Source: CAVVNC01 sp963750015
GTDB lineage: Bacteria > Desulfobacterota > Syntrophorhabdia > Syntrophorhabdales > WCHB1-27
Direction of reading: 5' to 3'
Length of the DNA: 6,745 nt
Assembly: GCA_963750015.1 (NCBI GenBank)
Contig: CAVVPU010000004.1
Location: forward strand, 1-6,745
The notes below the pieces were generated by a model. It was given only the letters and a program-made list of their open reading frames with translations. It did not search any database and was not told where the DNA came from. The translations under genes were made by a program, and so were the position numbers. Below are positions 1 to 5,621 of this stretch, in pieces; the first letter of the stretch is position 1; every line of letters begins with the position of its first letter.

Positions 1-496
1 GAACCATTGGCGGCCGACAGGGCCCCGAACGTTCCCGACGTGGCCATCGTCTCCCCCGACCCCACGCTGCCAAAAGAAGTAAAGGCCCTGTCGGGTACAT
101 GGGTAGGTCGGTGGAACTCGGTCTTCGGCTGGGACTACAGGTTCCACGTCGAGGAGGTCCATGGGGACACCGCCCGGGTGGTACAGTCCTGGGGAGAATA
201 CTCGCACTCGAAGAAGCCGAGCTGCCACTGTGACCCCGGCTGGCAGAGGGTAAGCAGCGCGAAGGTGACCTATGCCGACGGCGTGGCGACCATAGACTTC
301 GAGACTACTCCCTTTCGGCCTTCAGGGGGGATGAATCCCCACGAGGTCTCCGGTTCGATCGATCACTCGAAGCCGCGCCAGACCTTCTCCTTTACTCTCA
401 GCAAAGACGAGCCGGCCCTCATGAAGGGCCATTTCGTGAGCGGCGGTGCTCGCCGAGCTGCGCATAGAGATGAAGAAGGTCGACCAGGGAGGGTAG
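1..496 (+). CDS. 3' part of an unrecognised beta-rich domain protein, frameshifted near its end
   Basis: The reading frame is open at the left edge (GAA CCA TTG...), so the true start lies outside the window and the TTG at 7 need not be a start. After a Pro-rich linker (IVSPDPTLP) comes a domain opening with LSGTWVGRW, with alternating hydrophobic strands and several aromatic residues. This resembles the small lipocalin-like beta domains that follow such linkers in some secreted or hydrolase-associated proteins, but I cannot name a family. The frame entered from the left reads on to 711 through a large inverted repeat and low-quality sequence. Shifting frame at about 445 instead gives VLAELRIEMKKVDQGG and a stop (TAG) at 494-496, which looks like a natural final beta strand. 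The real gene therefore probably ends at 496 and carries a one-base insertion (or two-base deletion) near 443-449, or a sequencing error. Function is unknown. Confidence 0.6.
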
Positions 497-530
497 CCCA
501 CCCTGCGCGGCCTGACGGACTACCAAATGG

Positions 531-588
531 GGTCTTGCAATCACACAAAATACCACCACGCCTTCTGCAAATGTGTGATTGCAAGACC
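531..588. repeat. Perfect 17-bp inverted repeat with 24-nt loop
   Basis: The left arm GGTCTTGCAATCACACA (531-547) is the exact reverse complement of the right arm TGTGTGATTGCAAGACC (572-588). They are separated by 24 nt (548-571) that do not pair well. Two further G-T wobble pairs could extend the RNA stem outward (529-530 with 589-590). The element sits 34 bp after the inferred end of the gene at 1-496. A weak T-rich stretch (596-600) follows, so it could help terminate that gene. The long perfect arms and sizeable loop are also typical of REP-like or MITE-like mobile palindromes; that reading is inference and no transposase is visible here. Confidence 0.8.
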
Positions 589-606
589 TTCGAGCTTTTT
601 CTCGCA

Positions 607-720
607 GATTCGCATCCGACAGGTTCGATTTTTCGAATCGGGCGTAAGAGAGGTTGGCCTTCGCAAACCTGGCGCCTTGAAAGTTCGCATGAGACAGACG
701 GAAACTGGTGAGGTTCGCAT
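607..720 (+). repeat. Degenerate TTCGCAT-type direct repeats
   Basis: Three near-identical nonamers occur at 607-615 (GATTCGCAT), 682-690 (AGTTCGCAT) and 712-720 (GGTTCGCAT). A fourth, more decayed relative is at 622-629 (GGTTCGAT). GACAG-like words lie beside two of them. Small inverted repeats lie in between: TTCGA/TCGAA around 624-637 and AGGTT/AACCT at 651-670. The block lies just after the 531-588 inverted repeat and may be part of the same element. It shows no convincing coding signal in any frame. Confidence 0.45.
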
Positions 721-761
721 GCCCTTCACCTCAAGACTTCGTCCTCTCCTCGTCCTTTTGC

Positions 762-796
762 AAAGAGGGCAGGGCCGCTTACTGACCCTGCCCTTT
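762..796. terminator. Convergent terminator hairpin
   Basis: GGGCAGGG (767-774) pairs perfectly with CCCTGCCC (786-793) across an 11-nt loop. AAAG/CTTT flanks allow partial extension of the stem. On the plus strand the stem is followed by TTTAT; on the minus strand it is followed by TCTTT. It lies 20 bp beyond the stop codon of the minus-strand PEP-CTERM gene and between two convergent transcription units, where a bidirectional intrinsic terminator is expected. Both T-tracts are short. Confidence 0.65.
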
Positions 797-815
797 ATCT
801 CCGCCAGTCGGAAGA

Positions 816-1898
816 CTACTTAGTGAGCCTTCTCCTAATCGCTGCTATAGCTACAAGTCCAGGTGCCAGAAGCAGAGAGCCGGCAGGGACCGGCACGTTC
901 GAGGGCTGGACGTCCCAGTGTACGATCTCCTCCCCGTCGCTCGGGGTGATGGAGGCGGCGAGGGTGTGGGAGAAATCCGCGATGCTCTGGGCGCCGCCGT
1001 CGCTCGTGCTCCCCACATCCAGGCCAAGAAAGACTTTGTACGTGTCCCCCACGACGGCGTCAAAGTTCAGCACCAGGTCCCCCGTATCATAACCGTCGAG
1101 CGACGTGCCGGCCACGTTCACGGTCCCGGAGTTGTAATCGGTCCCTGCATTCGTCGAATATTCCAGCAGGGAGGTGTTGTACGTTCCTCCGGAGTGAGAC
1201 TGGTCATAGAGGTCCGCATCCCCGATCACGGAGACAAGGTTTGTGCTTCCCTGACTTACCGACAGGCTCCCGTCCATGTGCGCGGAGGAGCCCGGATCTG
1301 CAGAAAGCCTGCCGTCGAGGCGGAAGTTCATGGTGAGCTGAACAGTATCACCCGCTGACTTACCTGATGTCCCAGGTAGCACGGTGAAGCTGTTCTGGGC
1401 ACTCGTCGCAACGCTTGCCCCGACGACGGGGGGATAGAGGTGTCCCGTGGCATTCGCAGCCGCGAAGGCGCCTACCTGGAGGTTGCCGGGCTTGGCGTAT
1501 CCATAAACGAGCGGCTGGGGGTTCAGGGCAGGGAAAGCCAGGGGAGCAAAAAAAGTACCGGGCGGGGGAAAATTGCTGGCCGAGACATCCGTCGACGATC
1601 CATATTCCCTCGCGGAGCTCATGTTTCCATAGTTGTAATATCCCGTTCCATACGTATACAGCTCGTCAAGGCCGTAAATGAGGCTCGCCCCGGGCATGCC
1701 CCCCTGGGGCAGATAGGTGCCCTCCGAACCGATCAGGACGTGCTCCGACGTGTTGATGGTGACCCAGGCGTTGTTGCTTGGATCGTTCGTCCCATAGTAG
1801 CTGTAAGGGTATCGGATTGTCTGGCATCTTGCTTCGGCGGCATAGAGAAAGATAACGGCACATACGGCGAAGAACGGAACGACGATTGTCTTCTTCAT
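816..1898 (-). CDS. Exported PEP-CTERM (VPxP-type) surface protein
   Basis: This encodes a 360-residue protein. Residues 1-25 form a Sec signal peptide: MKK, a hydrophobic core, then AEARCQT at the likely cleavage region. The body is rich in Ser, Thr, Gly, Asn and Tyr and has no Cys beyond the signal region. Residues near ADFSHTLAASITPSDGEE resemble the strand usually found before PEP-CTERM tails. The C-terminus has the expected three parts: a VPVP motif in place of VPEP, a hydrophobic segment (GSLLLAPGLVAIAAI) and a basic end RRRLTK. In this family the tail is recognised and cleaved by an exosortase, placing the protein at the cell surface or in extracellular polymer; no exosortase is in the window. 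The ATG at 1898 is chosen over the one at 1916 because the Shine-Dalgarno sequence AGGAGG lies between them. The binding partner or exact role of the body is not recognisable. Confidence 0.85.
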   Translation of the reverse strand: MKKTIVVPFFAVCAVIFLYAAEARCQTIRYPYSYYGTNDPSNNAWVTINTSEHVLIGSEGTYLPQGGMPGASLIYGLDELYTYGTGYYNYGNMSSAREYGSSTDVSASNFPPPGTFFAPLAFPALNPQPLVYGYAKPGNLQVGAFAAANATGHLYPPVVGASVATSAQNSFTVLPGTSGKSAGDTVQLTMNFRLDGRLSADPGSSAHMDGSLSVSQGSTNLVSVIGDADLYDQSHSGGTYNTSLLEYSTNAGTDYNSGTVNVAGTSLDGYDTGDLVLNFDAVVGDTYKVFLGLDVGSTSDGGAQSIADFSHTLAASITPSDGEEIVHWDVQPSNVPVPAGSLLLAPGLVAIAAIRRRLTK

Positions 1899-2061
1899 GG
1901 TCCACCCTCCTGTCATTCCGGACGAGGCTGCCAGAGTCGCTTACGAGGTTCTCTGCCGCGGGTCCAGCCCTGACTTCCCGCAAAGACGGGAACACTCTCC
2001 TTGCCCAGCCCCATCCCTTTTTTGTCCCACCCTCGCGGGTGGTTTGGTTTTTCGTCTTCTG
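1899..2061 (-). promoter_or_regulatory. Structured 5' leader of the PEP-CTERM gene
   Basis: If transcription begins about 7 nt after the -10 at 2073-2068, the PEP-CTERM mRNA has a leader of about 160 nt. In transcript order it holds a 6-bp stem CCACCC/GGGTGG closed by a GCGA tetraloop (2042-2027), a purine-rich stretch, then a 6-bp stem TTCCCG/CGGGAA (1992-1975). The first stem is flanked by AAA on its 5' side and by GAC plus an A-run on its 3' side. This resembles one arm of the class I cyclic-di-GMP (GEMM) riboswitch. The flanking GGC/GCC helix and the second arm of that fold are not evident, so the assignment is only a possibility. Seen on the plus strand, the first stem is followed by a T-rich run, but no plus-strand gene precedes it. 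Confidence 0.35.
1906..1911 (-). promoter_or_regulatory. Ribosome binding site deciding the PEP-CTERM start
   Basis: A perfect AGGAGG (minus strand) sits 7 nt before the ATG at 1898. It falls inside the longer in-frame extension that would begin at 1916, so the upstream ATG is unlikely to be used. Confidence 0.8.
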
Positions 2062-2067
2062 TGGAAC

Positions 2068-2101
2068 AATGTAGCACAAGAAGGGTAACGGATCGGTAAC
2101 G
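2068..2101 (-). promoter_or_regulatory. Promoter with 11-bp-period heptamer direct repeat (SARP-type operator candidate)
   Basis: On the minus strand CGTTACC occurs at 2101-2095 and again at 2090-2084, exactly 11 bp apart. Ten nucleotides later comes TACATT (2073-2068), preceded by TGC, which makes an extended -10 element. No good -35 hexamer is present at the expected distance; the repeats occupy that place. This is the architecture known for SARP activators: heptamer direct repeats, one helical turn apart, about 8 bp from the -10. The adjacent upstream gene encodes a regulator with the same DNA-binding architecture. That the regulator binds here is inference. Confidence 0.5.
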
Positions 2102-2127
2102 TATGGGGCGGAAGACGATCTTTTTCC

Positions 2128-2143
2128 AAAAATTCTCGGAGAA
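2128..2143 (-). terminator. Weak intrinsic terminator after the regulator gene
   Basis: On the minus strand, 12 bp after the regulator's stop codon, TTCT-CCG-AGAA forms a short 4-bp stem followed directly by TTTTT (2132-2128). The stem is short and AT-rich, so termination would be inefficient. It separates the regulator from the PEP-CTERM promoter. Confidence 0.3.
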
Positions 2144-2155
2144 CCGCTCTTGTAC

Positions 2156-3859
2156 TCAAGCCCGTCTGAGGATGCGGCGAATTTCGTCGGGCAGGAAACC
2201 GGCATCGAGCGCGCAGTCGTAGAGAGACGCTATCAAGTCGGACTTGCCGGAGAATATGTCCGCCAGTCTCCGTAAAGTCTGCAGGTATTGGTCCCGCAGC
2301 TTCTCGCGACACGGGCCTACCCACGGCTCACCTTCTCCTTTTAGAAAATCACCGCGATAGACAGCGCCTAGAAGTAATGAGGCCTTTTCCGCGTCTGCGC
2401 CGGAAGATTCCGCATGCCGGTTCTTCCACAGGCGGGACACATGTTCCGCTATGGTGTCAAAGGCCTGTGCATCCACCCAGACAGCGCTCTTGCTCAGGCT
2501 CAGACTTCCCCCCTTTGCCTCGATTGCTGCGCCGACACCGATGAGCCTGCGCAGACGGGAGAGGACGGTCTTGAGCGCGGCGTGGGCCGCATCTCCCTCG
2601 GCCTCCGGCCAGAGAAGGTCTGTAATCTCATACTCCGGCACCTCTTCGGCGCTTAGGGCTACAAGGGCCTTGAGAAGGGCGAGAGGCCGCTTCTGTACCT
2701 TGCCGGAAAACGCGAGAGGTTTCCCGTTGACCTCGATGCTGAACCGGCCCAGGGTGTAAATCCGGACCGGCCAGGGCCACTGTGGAAGGGTTTCTGCGCC
2801 GCCCGCCGGGATGAGCCGATGCCTGCGGACGACTTCCTTCGCGTAGCCGACCGCGATACCGGCTGTAAGCGCCTCGGCGCACAAACGGGCCATCTCGACG
2901 GGCTGCCACCAGAAGTAGAATGTAGTATCGTACGCACTCCTCGCACCAATCTCGAAGGCTTCCTCGATCAGTCGAAGGCCCTCCGCCCGGTTGTTATCCT
3001 CAAAGGCAAGGATGGCCTTCGTCAGGAGGATGAGGTAATGCGCATGGGTGACGCCGAGGGGGTCCACTATCGCTCTTGCCATGTCGAGCTGGCGACGGGC
3101 GTCTTGGGGCTCTCCCGCAAGTCTAAGGACATAGGCAAGGAGTATCCTCGCGTACATTTCGACAAGGGGGCTGCCCGCGCCGAGAGCCGCCTCCACGCAC
3201 TGTTCGGCCTCATATCGCGCTTCCCGCAGATACCCTTTCCTGAAAAGGTAAAAGGCCTTCCTCATAGAAAATCTCAGGCGGGTTATCCTCTGGCCGGCGA
3301 AGAGCGATGCTTCCGACCTGCTGATGAAGTCGTATGCAACATCGAGGTCGTCCAGTTCGAGCGCGGCCAGCATGCCCGAGATATAGATGGACCCGAGGTA
3401 GGCGCGCGCGCCGATCTCTTCGGCCAGTTGTATGGCCTTTCGAATCAAGTCGAGCAACTCCTCCCAGGAGCTGTTGACCCAGTCGTACAACTGTTCCACC
3501 CTGGTCATGTAGCTCAGGTGGGCAAGAGGGGCTATGTCGGGCGAGAATGCGGCCTGTCTGAACTCCTCCGCCATGGCGCGCATCTCTTGAAAGCGACCGC
3601 AGTAACCATAGTAGGTCATCACGTTGGCCTTGCCCATGAATCTCACTGCGGGGTCTATGACGGTCTCGCTCGCCCTGAGCGTGCGTTCGACCCAGGCATT
3701 CATATTCGGGCGCCAGGGTTCCCTCCACATGAGAGCGAAAACCATTGCTGAGGCAACGCGGGCCTCGATCTCGGGCGACGGCAGCGGGCCATGAGGACCC
3801 AGGCTCTTGTCGATCCACTCAATCCACGGGTCGAGGCATCTGTAATCGTCGCTCTTCAA
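2156..3859 (-). CDS. C-terminal part of MalT-like regulator: TPR region, OmpR-type winged helix, shortened BTAD
   Basis: This is a 567-residue reading frame, apparently the second half of one gene split by a frameshift. Residues 1-345 are helical repeats of TPR type, the sensory or assembly region of MalT/AfsR-like regulators. Residues 364-458 form an OmpR-like winged helix: YTLGRFSIEVNGKPL, then KRPLALLKALVAL, and the signature ITDLLWPEAEGDAAHAALKTVLSRLRRLIG. A BTAD region follows from about 463 (YRGDFLKGEGEPWV, REKLRDQYLQTLRRLADIF) but stops at DEIRRILRRA, roughly half the usual domain length; neither other frame restores the missing helices. The only available start is a TTG at 3859 overlapping the stop of the upstream frame (TTGA). 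Upstream codons in this frame (LCAAATINSIVLKSDDYRC) look like real protein, so independent initiation is unlikely to be the native arrangement. Expected role: transcriptional activator, plausibly of the adjacent PEP-CTERM gene. Confidence 0.8.
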   Translation of the reverse strand: MKSDDYRCLDPWIEWIDKSLGPHGPLPSPEIEARVASAMVFALMWREPWRPNMNAWVERTLRASETVIDPAVRFMGKANVMTYYGYCGRFQEMRAMAEEFRQAAFSPDIAPLAHLSYMTRVEQLYDWVNSSWEELLDLIRKAIQLAEEIGARAYLGSIYISGMLAALELDDLDVAYDFISRSEASLFAGQRITRLRFSMRKAFYLFRKGYLREARYEAEQCVEAALGAGSPLVEMYARILLAYVLRLAGEPQDARRQLDMARAIVDPLGVTHAHYLILLTKAILAFEDNNRAEGLRLIEEAFEIGARSAYDTTFYFWWQPVEMARLCAEALTAGIAVGYAKEVVRRHRLIPAGGAETLPQWPWPVRIYTLGRFSIEVNGKPLAFSGKVQKRPLALLKALVALSAEEVPEYEITDLLWPEAEGDAAHAALKTVLSRLRRLIGVGAAIEAKGGSLSLSKSAVWVDAQAFDTIAEHVSRLWKNRHAESSGADAEKASLLLGAVYRGDFLKGEGEPWVGPCREKLRDQYLQTLRRLADIFSGKSDLIASLYDCALDAGFLPDEIRRILRRA

Positions 3860-5190
3860 GACGATGCTATTAATCGTGGCCGCCGCACAGAGGAGAGATC
3901 CGTTCTATCGCCGGCGGCCTCGAAAAGCCCGAAAGCCTTCTCGAAGCATTCCGCGGCGGATGCGGGATCTACGACGAGTCGCCCCATCCCGAGCCAGTAG
4001 GAAAGCCAGGGAGAGCGACCACGCAGATCGTCCGGTACGTGGACCGCCCATTCTTCCAGGGCAGCGCCGCGACCCTGCCTGAGGCACTCCGGTGCCTGGG
4101 CAACGATGAAGGAAAGGGCTTCGTCGTACACTCCCGCGTCGAGCAATACTCTTATCGCCTCTTCCCTTCGTCCTGACTGGGCAAGGAGCTGCCCGGCCTT
4201 ACTCGCTATCAGGGAATACTCGTCGGCGTATGTTTTTCTGGCCTGCGCCTGAAGGAATTCGCGGAACAGAGGATGATAGGAGTAGTCTTGACCGTAAACT
4301 TCGGTGAAGTAATGGCCTCTCAGTCTCGCGAGAAGGGTTCCGCTCTCGTTCATGCCCGTAAGCCTTGTCGCCATGTCGGGAGAGATCGACGGCAGAAAGG
4401 ATGTTTTGAGGAGAAACTCCTTGAGAGACTCAGGGATCTGACGCATGACTTCCACGGCGAGGTAGTCGAAGATGGGCTGCTGATTGGCCAGGGCCAAATC
4501 CTGCTCCGACATAAGAATAGCGCCGGCGGCCCAGCCGCGCGTCTGCCGGTGTATCGAGCGCAAGGCGTCCAGGGACAGGGAGTCTTTCTTGCGTAGCGAC
4601 AGCATCTGCCTTATCTCGTCGAGGGTAAAGCGGATCTCCTCCCATCCCAGCGAGGCCAGCATGCCACCGACCTTAAGGGGGACGAAAGATGGAGGACAAT
4701 CGTTCCTGCTCGCGACGAAAATGCGGATACCCTCCGGCACGAGGCCGCAGGCGCCTCTCATCACATCGTGAAACTGGGACGGCTCCGGCACATCCTGATA
4801 GTTGTCGAAAACGATCGCGTAAGGAGGCTCCATGCGGTTGAAGAGAGACTCGAAGAAGTAGCGGGTGAAATCGAACATGCCCGACCGGCATTCGGCGGTG
4901 AAGAGGGGCAGCGGCCTCTTTCGTCCCCTTCTTAACGATTGGGCGGCCTCCGACATAAAATAAAAAAGGCCCGCCGGGTCGTTGTCCGCCTCGTCGACCC
5001 GGTACCAGAGAAAAGGGATGTCTCTCGCCTTAAGATAGCTCGCAAGAAGGGTCGTTTTGCCTGAGCCCGCCTGCGACGACACCCACGTGACAGGGCGGCA
5101 GGCGATGCCATCGAGCATGGTGAAGAGGCGTTCTCTCACTAAGACATCGCCAAGTTTGGGAGGCGTGATCTTCGCGTGATACCTTTTCAT
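3856..5190 (-). CDS. N-terminal part of MalT-like regulator: STAND-type NTPase
   Basis: This frame gives 444 residues from the ATG at 5190. Residues 1-30 (HAKITPPKLGDVLVRERLF) are the typical MalT-family entry. The Walker A motif SSQAGSGKTT ends near residue 47 and Walker B is YAIVFDN (124-130), followed by a sensor-like FVASRND (158-164). Then come QTRGWAAGAIL, FDYLAVEVMRQIPESLKEFLL and YHPLFREFL, all landmarks of the NTPase/winged-helix core of ATP-dependent LuxR/MalT regulators. TPR-like helices begin near residue 330. The family senses a ligand, binds ATP and oligomerises to activate transcription. The frame ends at SVRRPRLIASS just after a frameshift and the protein should continue into the 2156-3859 frame, giving about 1,010 residues in all. 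A TTG at 5208 would add six residues but lies inside the inferred promoter spacer. Confidence 0.85.
   Translation of the reverse strand: MKRYHAKITPPKLGDVLVRERLFTMLDGIACRPVTWVSSQAGSGKTTLLASYLKARDIPFLWYRVDEADNDPAGLFYFMSEAAQSLRRGRKRPLPLFTAECRSGMFDFTRYFFESLFNRMEPPYAIVFDNYQDVPEPSQFHDVMRGACGLVPEGIRIFVASRNDCPPSFVPLKVGGMLASLGWEEIRFTLDEIRQMLSLRKKDSLSLDALRSIHRQTRGWAAGAILMSEQDLALANQQPIFDYLAVEVMRQIPESLKEFLLKTSFLPSISPDMATRLTGMNESGTLLARLRGHYFTEVYGQDYSYHPLFREFLQAQARKTYADEYSLIASKAGQLLAQSGRREEAIRVLLDAGVYDEALSFIVAQAPECLRQGRGAALEEWAVHVPDDLRGRSPWLSYWLGMGRLVVDPASAAECFEKAFGLFEAAGDRTDLSSVRRPRLIASS
3886..3904 (-). other. Frameshift junction inside the MalT/BTAD regulator gene
   Basis: The upstream frame reads ...AAGDRTDLS and then SVRRPRLIASS and stop (TGA at 3858-3856). 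The downstream frame has a TAG at 3907-3905 and is open below it, reading ...LCAAATINSIVLKSDDYRCLD. Joining them inside CTCTCCTCTGTG (3897-3886) by restoring one base (for example CTCTTCCTC) would give DRTDLFLCAAATINS, a smooth continuation. The tract is a CT-rich microrepeat prone to slippage. No typical -1 slippery heptamer was seen, so a deletion or sequencing error is favoured over programmed frameshifting. Confidence 0.75.
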
Positions 5191-5198
5191 CCTTCTTG

Positions 5199-5227
5199 AT
5201 CTTAGCAACAGCCCCTGTCACGGTCAA
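5199..5227 (-). promoter_or_regulatory. Sigma-70-type promoter of the regulator gene, possibly leaderless
   Basis: On the minus strand TTGACC (5227-5222, five of six -35 consensus bases) is followed by exactly 17 nt and TAAGAT (5204-5199, four of six -10 bases). The ATG at 5190 begins 9 nt after the -10, where transcription would start, so the mRNA may be leaderless or nearly so. The only Shine-Dalgarno-like bases (AGAAGG) directly abut the ATG, too close for normal use, which fits. Confidence 0.4.
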
Positions 5228-5284
5228 CGAAATAACGTGTAAAAGCGTCTCACGGGGGTCGCACCGGAACCGCGGAATAGCCAT

Positions 5285-5327
5285 GGACGAGGGACGATGA
5301 GCCCTTTGGGCTAGGACGATGGACGAG
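5285..5327 (+). repeat. Mirrored GGACGAN heptamer array around a small hairpin
   Basis: Units read GGACGAG (5285-5291), GGACGAT (5292-5298), then a 15-bp core containing AGCCC-TTT-GGGCT (5300-5312), then GGACGAT (5314-5320) and GGACGAG (5321-5327). The two unit variants therefore appear in the order G,T / T,G around the hairpin. The units are direct repeats in orientation; only the order of variants is mirrored. Confidence 0.6.
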
Positions 5328-5366
5328 AAGGATATTGCCAATCGCGAAAAGCGAGAGGACCTGTTG

Positions 5367-5397
5367 GCGGCCTCTGGGGCCGCTGCCCCACTTCAAT
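5367..5397 (+). repeat. Dispersed GCGGCC/GGCCGC hairpin repeat, copy A
   Basis: GCGGCC, a 5-nt loop (TCTGG), GGCCGC, TGCCCC, two variable bases, then TTCAAT. It matches a second copy at 6709-6739 at 26 of 31 positions; all differences lie in the loop and the two-base spacer, leaving the stem arms and flanking words unchanged. TGCCCC is followed in this copy by GGGGC (5399-5403), allowing a second small stem. Confidence 0.6.
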
Positions 5398-5524
5398 TGG
5401 GGCTGGTGCGTGCAACCTATGAAGGCCGGAACCGCGGGCAGCGGAGATACGGTTCCGCGTGGATGGGATGGCCGCATGGAAGGATCGATGAGGTGTGGAT
5501 GCCCTGTGAGTATCGTAGACCGCA

Positions 5525-5544
5525 GCCGTACTTTATCGTACGGC
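5525..5544. repeat. Perfect 7-bp hairpin GCCGTAC/GTACGGC
   Basis: GCCGTAC (5525-5531) and GTACGGC (5538-5544) flank the 6-nt loop TTTATC. It lies 78 bp beyond the SDR stop codon. No T-run follows on either strand, so it is not an obvious intrinsic terminator; it could protect an mRNA 3' end or be part of a repeat. Confidence 0.45.
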
Positions 5545-5590
5545 GAAGCGTCACGAACTTAAGCAGGGCGCCGCAGATCGCGATCCTTTC

Positions 5591-5621
5591 AGGCGGGCGA
5601 CCCGTCCACCCCTCCCCGCCT
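5591..5621. terminator. Hairpin at the 3' end of the SDR gene
   Basis: AGGCGGG (5591-5597) pairs with CCCGCCT (5615-5621), immediately adjoining the SDR stop codon (TAA at 5624-5622). The T-rich run (TTATTTTA) follows on the plus strand; on the minus strand the stem is followed by GAAAGG, so for the SDR transcript it would be a stem without a U-tract. It may end plus-strand read-through more efficiently than SDR transcription. Confidence 0.35.

Larger units (their letters stand above)
5264..5459. repeat. 12-bp direct repeat CCGGAACCGCGG with an inverted partner
   Basis: CCGGAACCGCGG occurs at 5264-5275 and again at 5426-5437, 162 bp apart. The second copy also pairs with CGGTTCC at 5450-5456 (7-bp stem GGAACCG/CGGTTCC, 15-nt loop); GGTTCCGCG at 5451-5459 is the inverse of CGCGGAACC. 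The two direct copies bracket the heptamer array and the GCGGCC hairpin, so they could mark the ends of an inserted block. Confidence 0.4.
5228..5621. other. Non-coding, palindrome-rich spacer between the SDR and regulator genes
   Basis: About 390 bp separate the regulator promoter from the SDR stop codon. Short open frames exist here, for example a plus-strand frame from 5319 beginning MDEKDIANREK, but they start inside repeats, lack a convincing ribosome binding site and resemble no known protein. What fills the spacer is structure: a mirrored heptamer array (5285-5327), a GCGGCC hairpin repeat (5367-5397), paired CCGGAACCGCGG words, and hairpins at 5525-5544 and 5591-5621. It looks like a landing area for small dispersed repeats. 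Confidence 0.55.

Noticed and set aside
531..588. CRISPR repeat or attC-type integron site
   Set aside because: There is only one inverted repeat, without repeat-spacer periodicity, integrase gene or cassette structure.
2027..2052. Plus-strand intrinsic terminator (CCACCC/GGGTGG then T-rich run)
   Set aside because: No plus-strand gene lies upstream for it to end; the same stem is better explained as part of the minus-strand leader.
1666..2324. Two minus-strand frames spanning the PEP-CTERM leader and the regulator's end
   Set aside because: They were checked as possible continuations of the BTAD domain. Their translations past 2200 (for example FAASSDGLEYKSGSP) do not resemble BTAD helices, and they cross the promoter and leader.
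2819..3751. Long plus-strand open frame (310 residues) opposite the regulator
   Set aside because: It lies wholly antisense to a well-supported TPR/winged-helix coding region; its length is a by-product of high GC in the coding strand.
5222..5245. CGTT-containing words upstream of the regulator promoter as an autoregulatory repeat
   Set aside because: The two CGTT words on the minus strand are 8 bp apart and match CGTTACC poorly, so they do not fit the 11-bp operator pattern.
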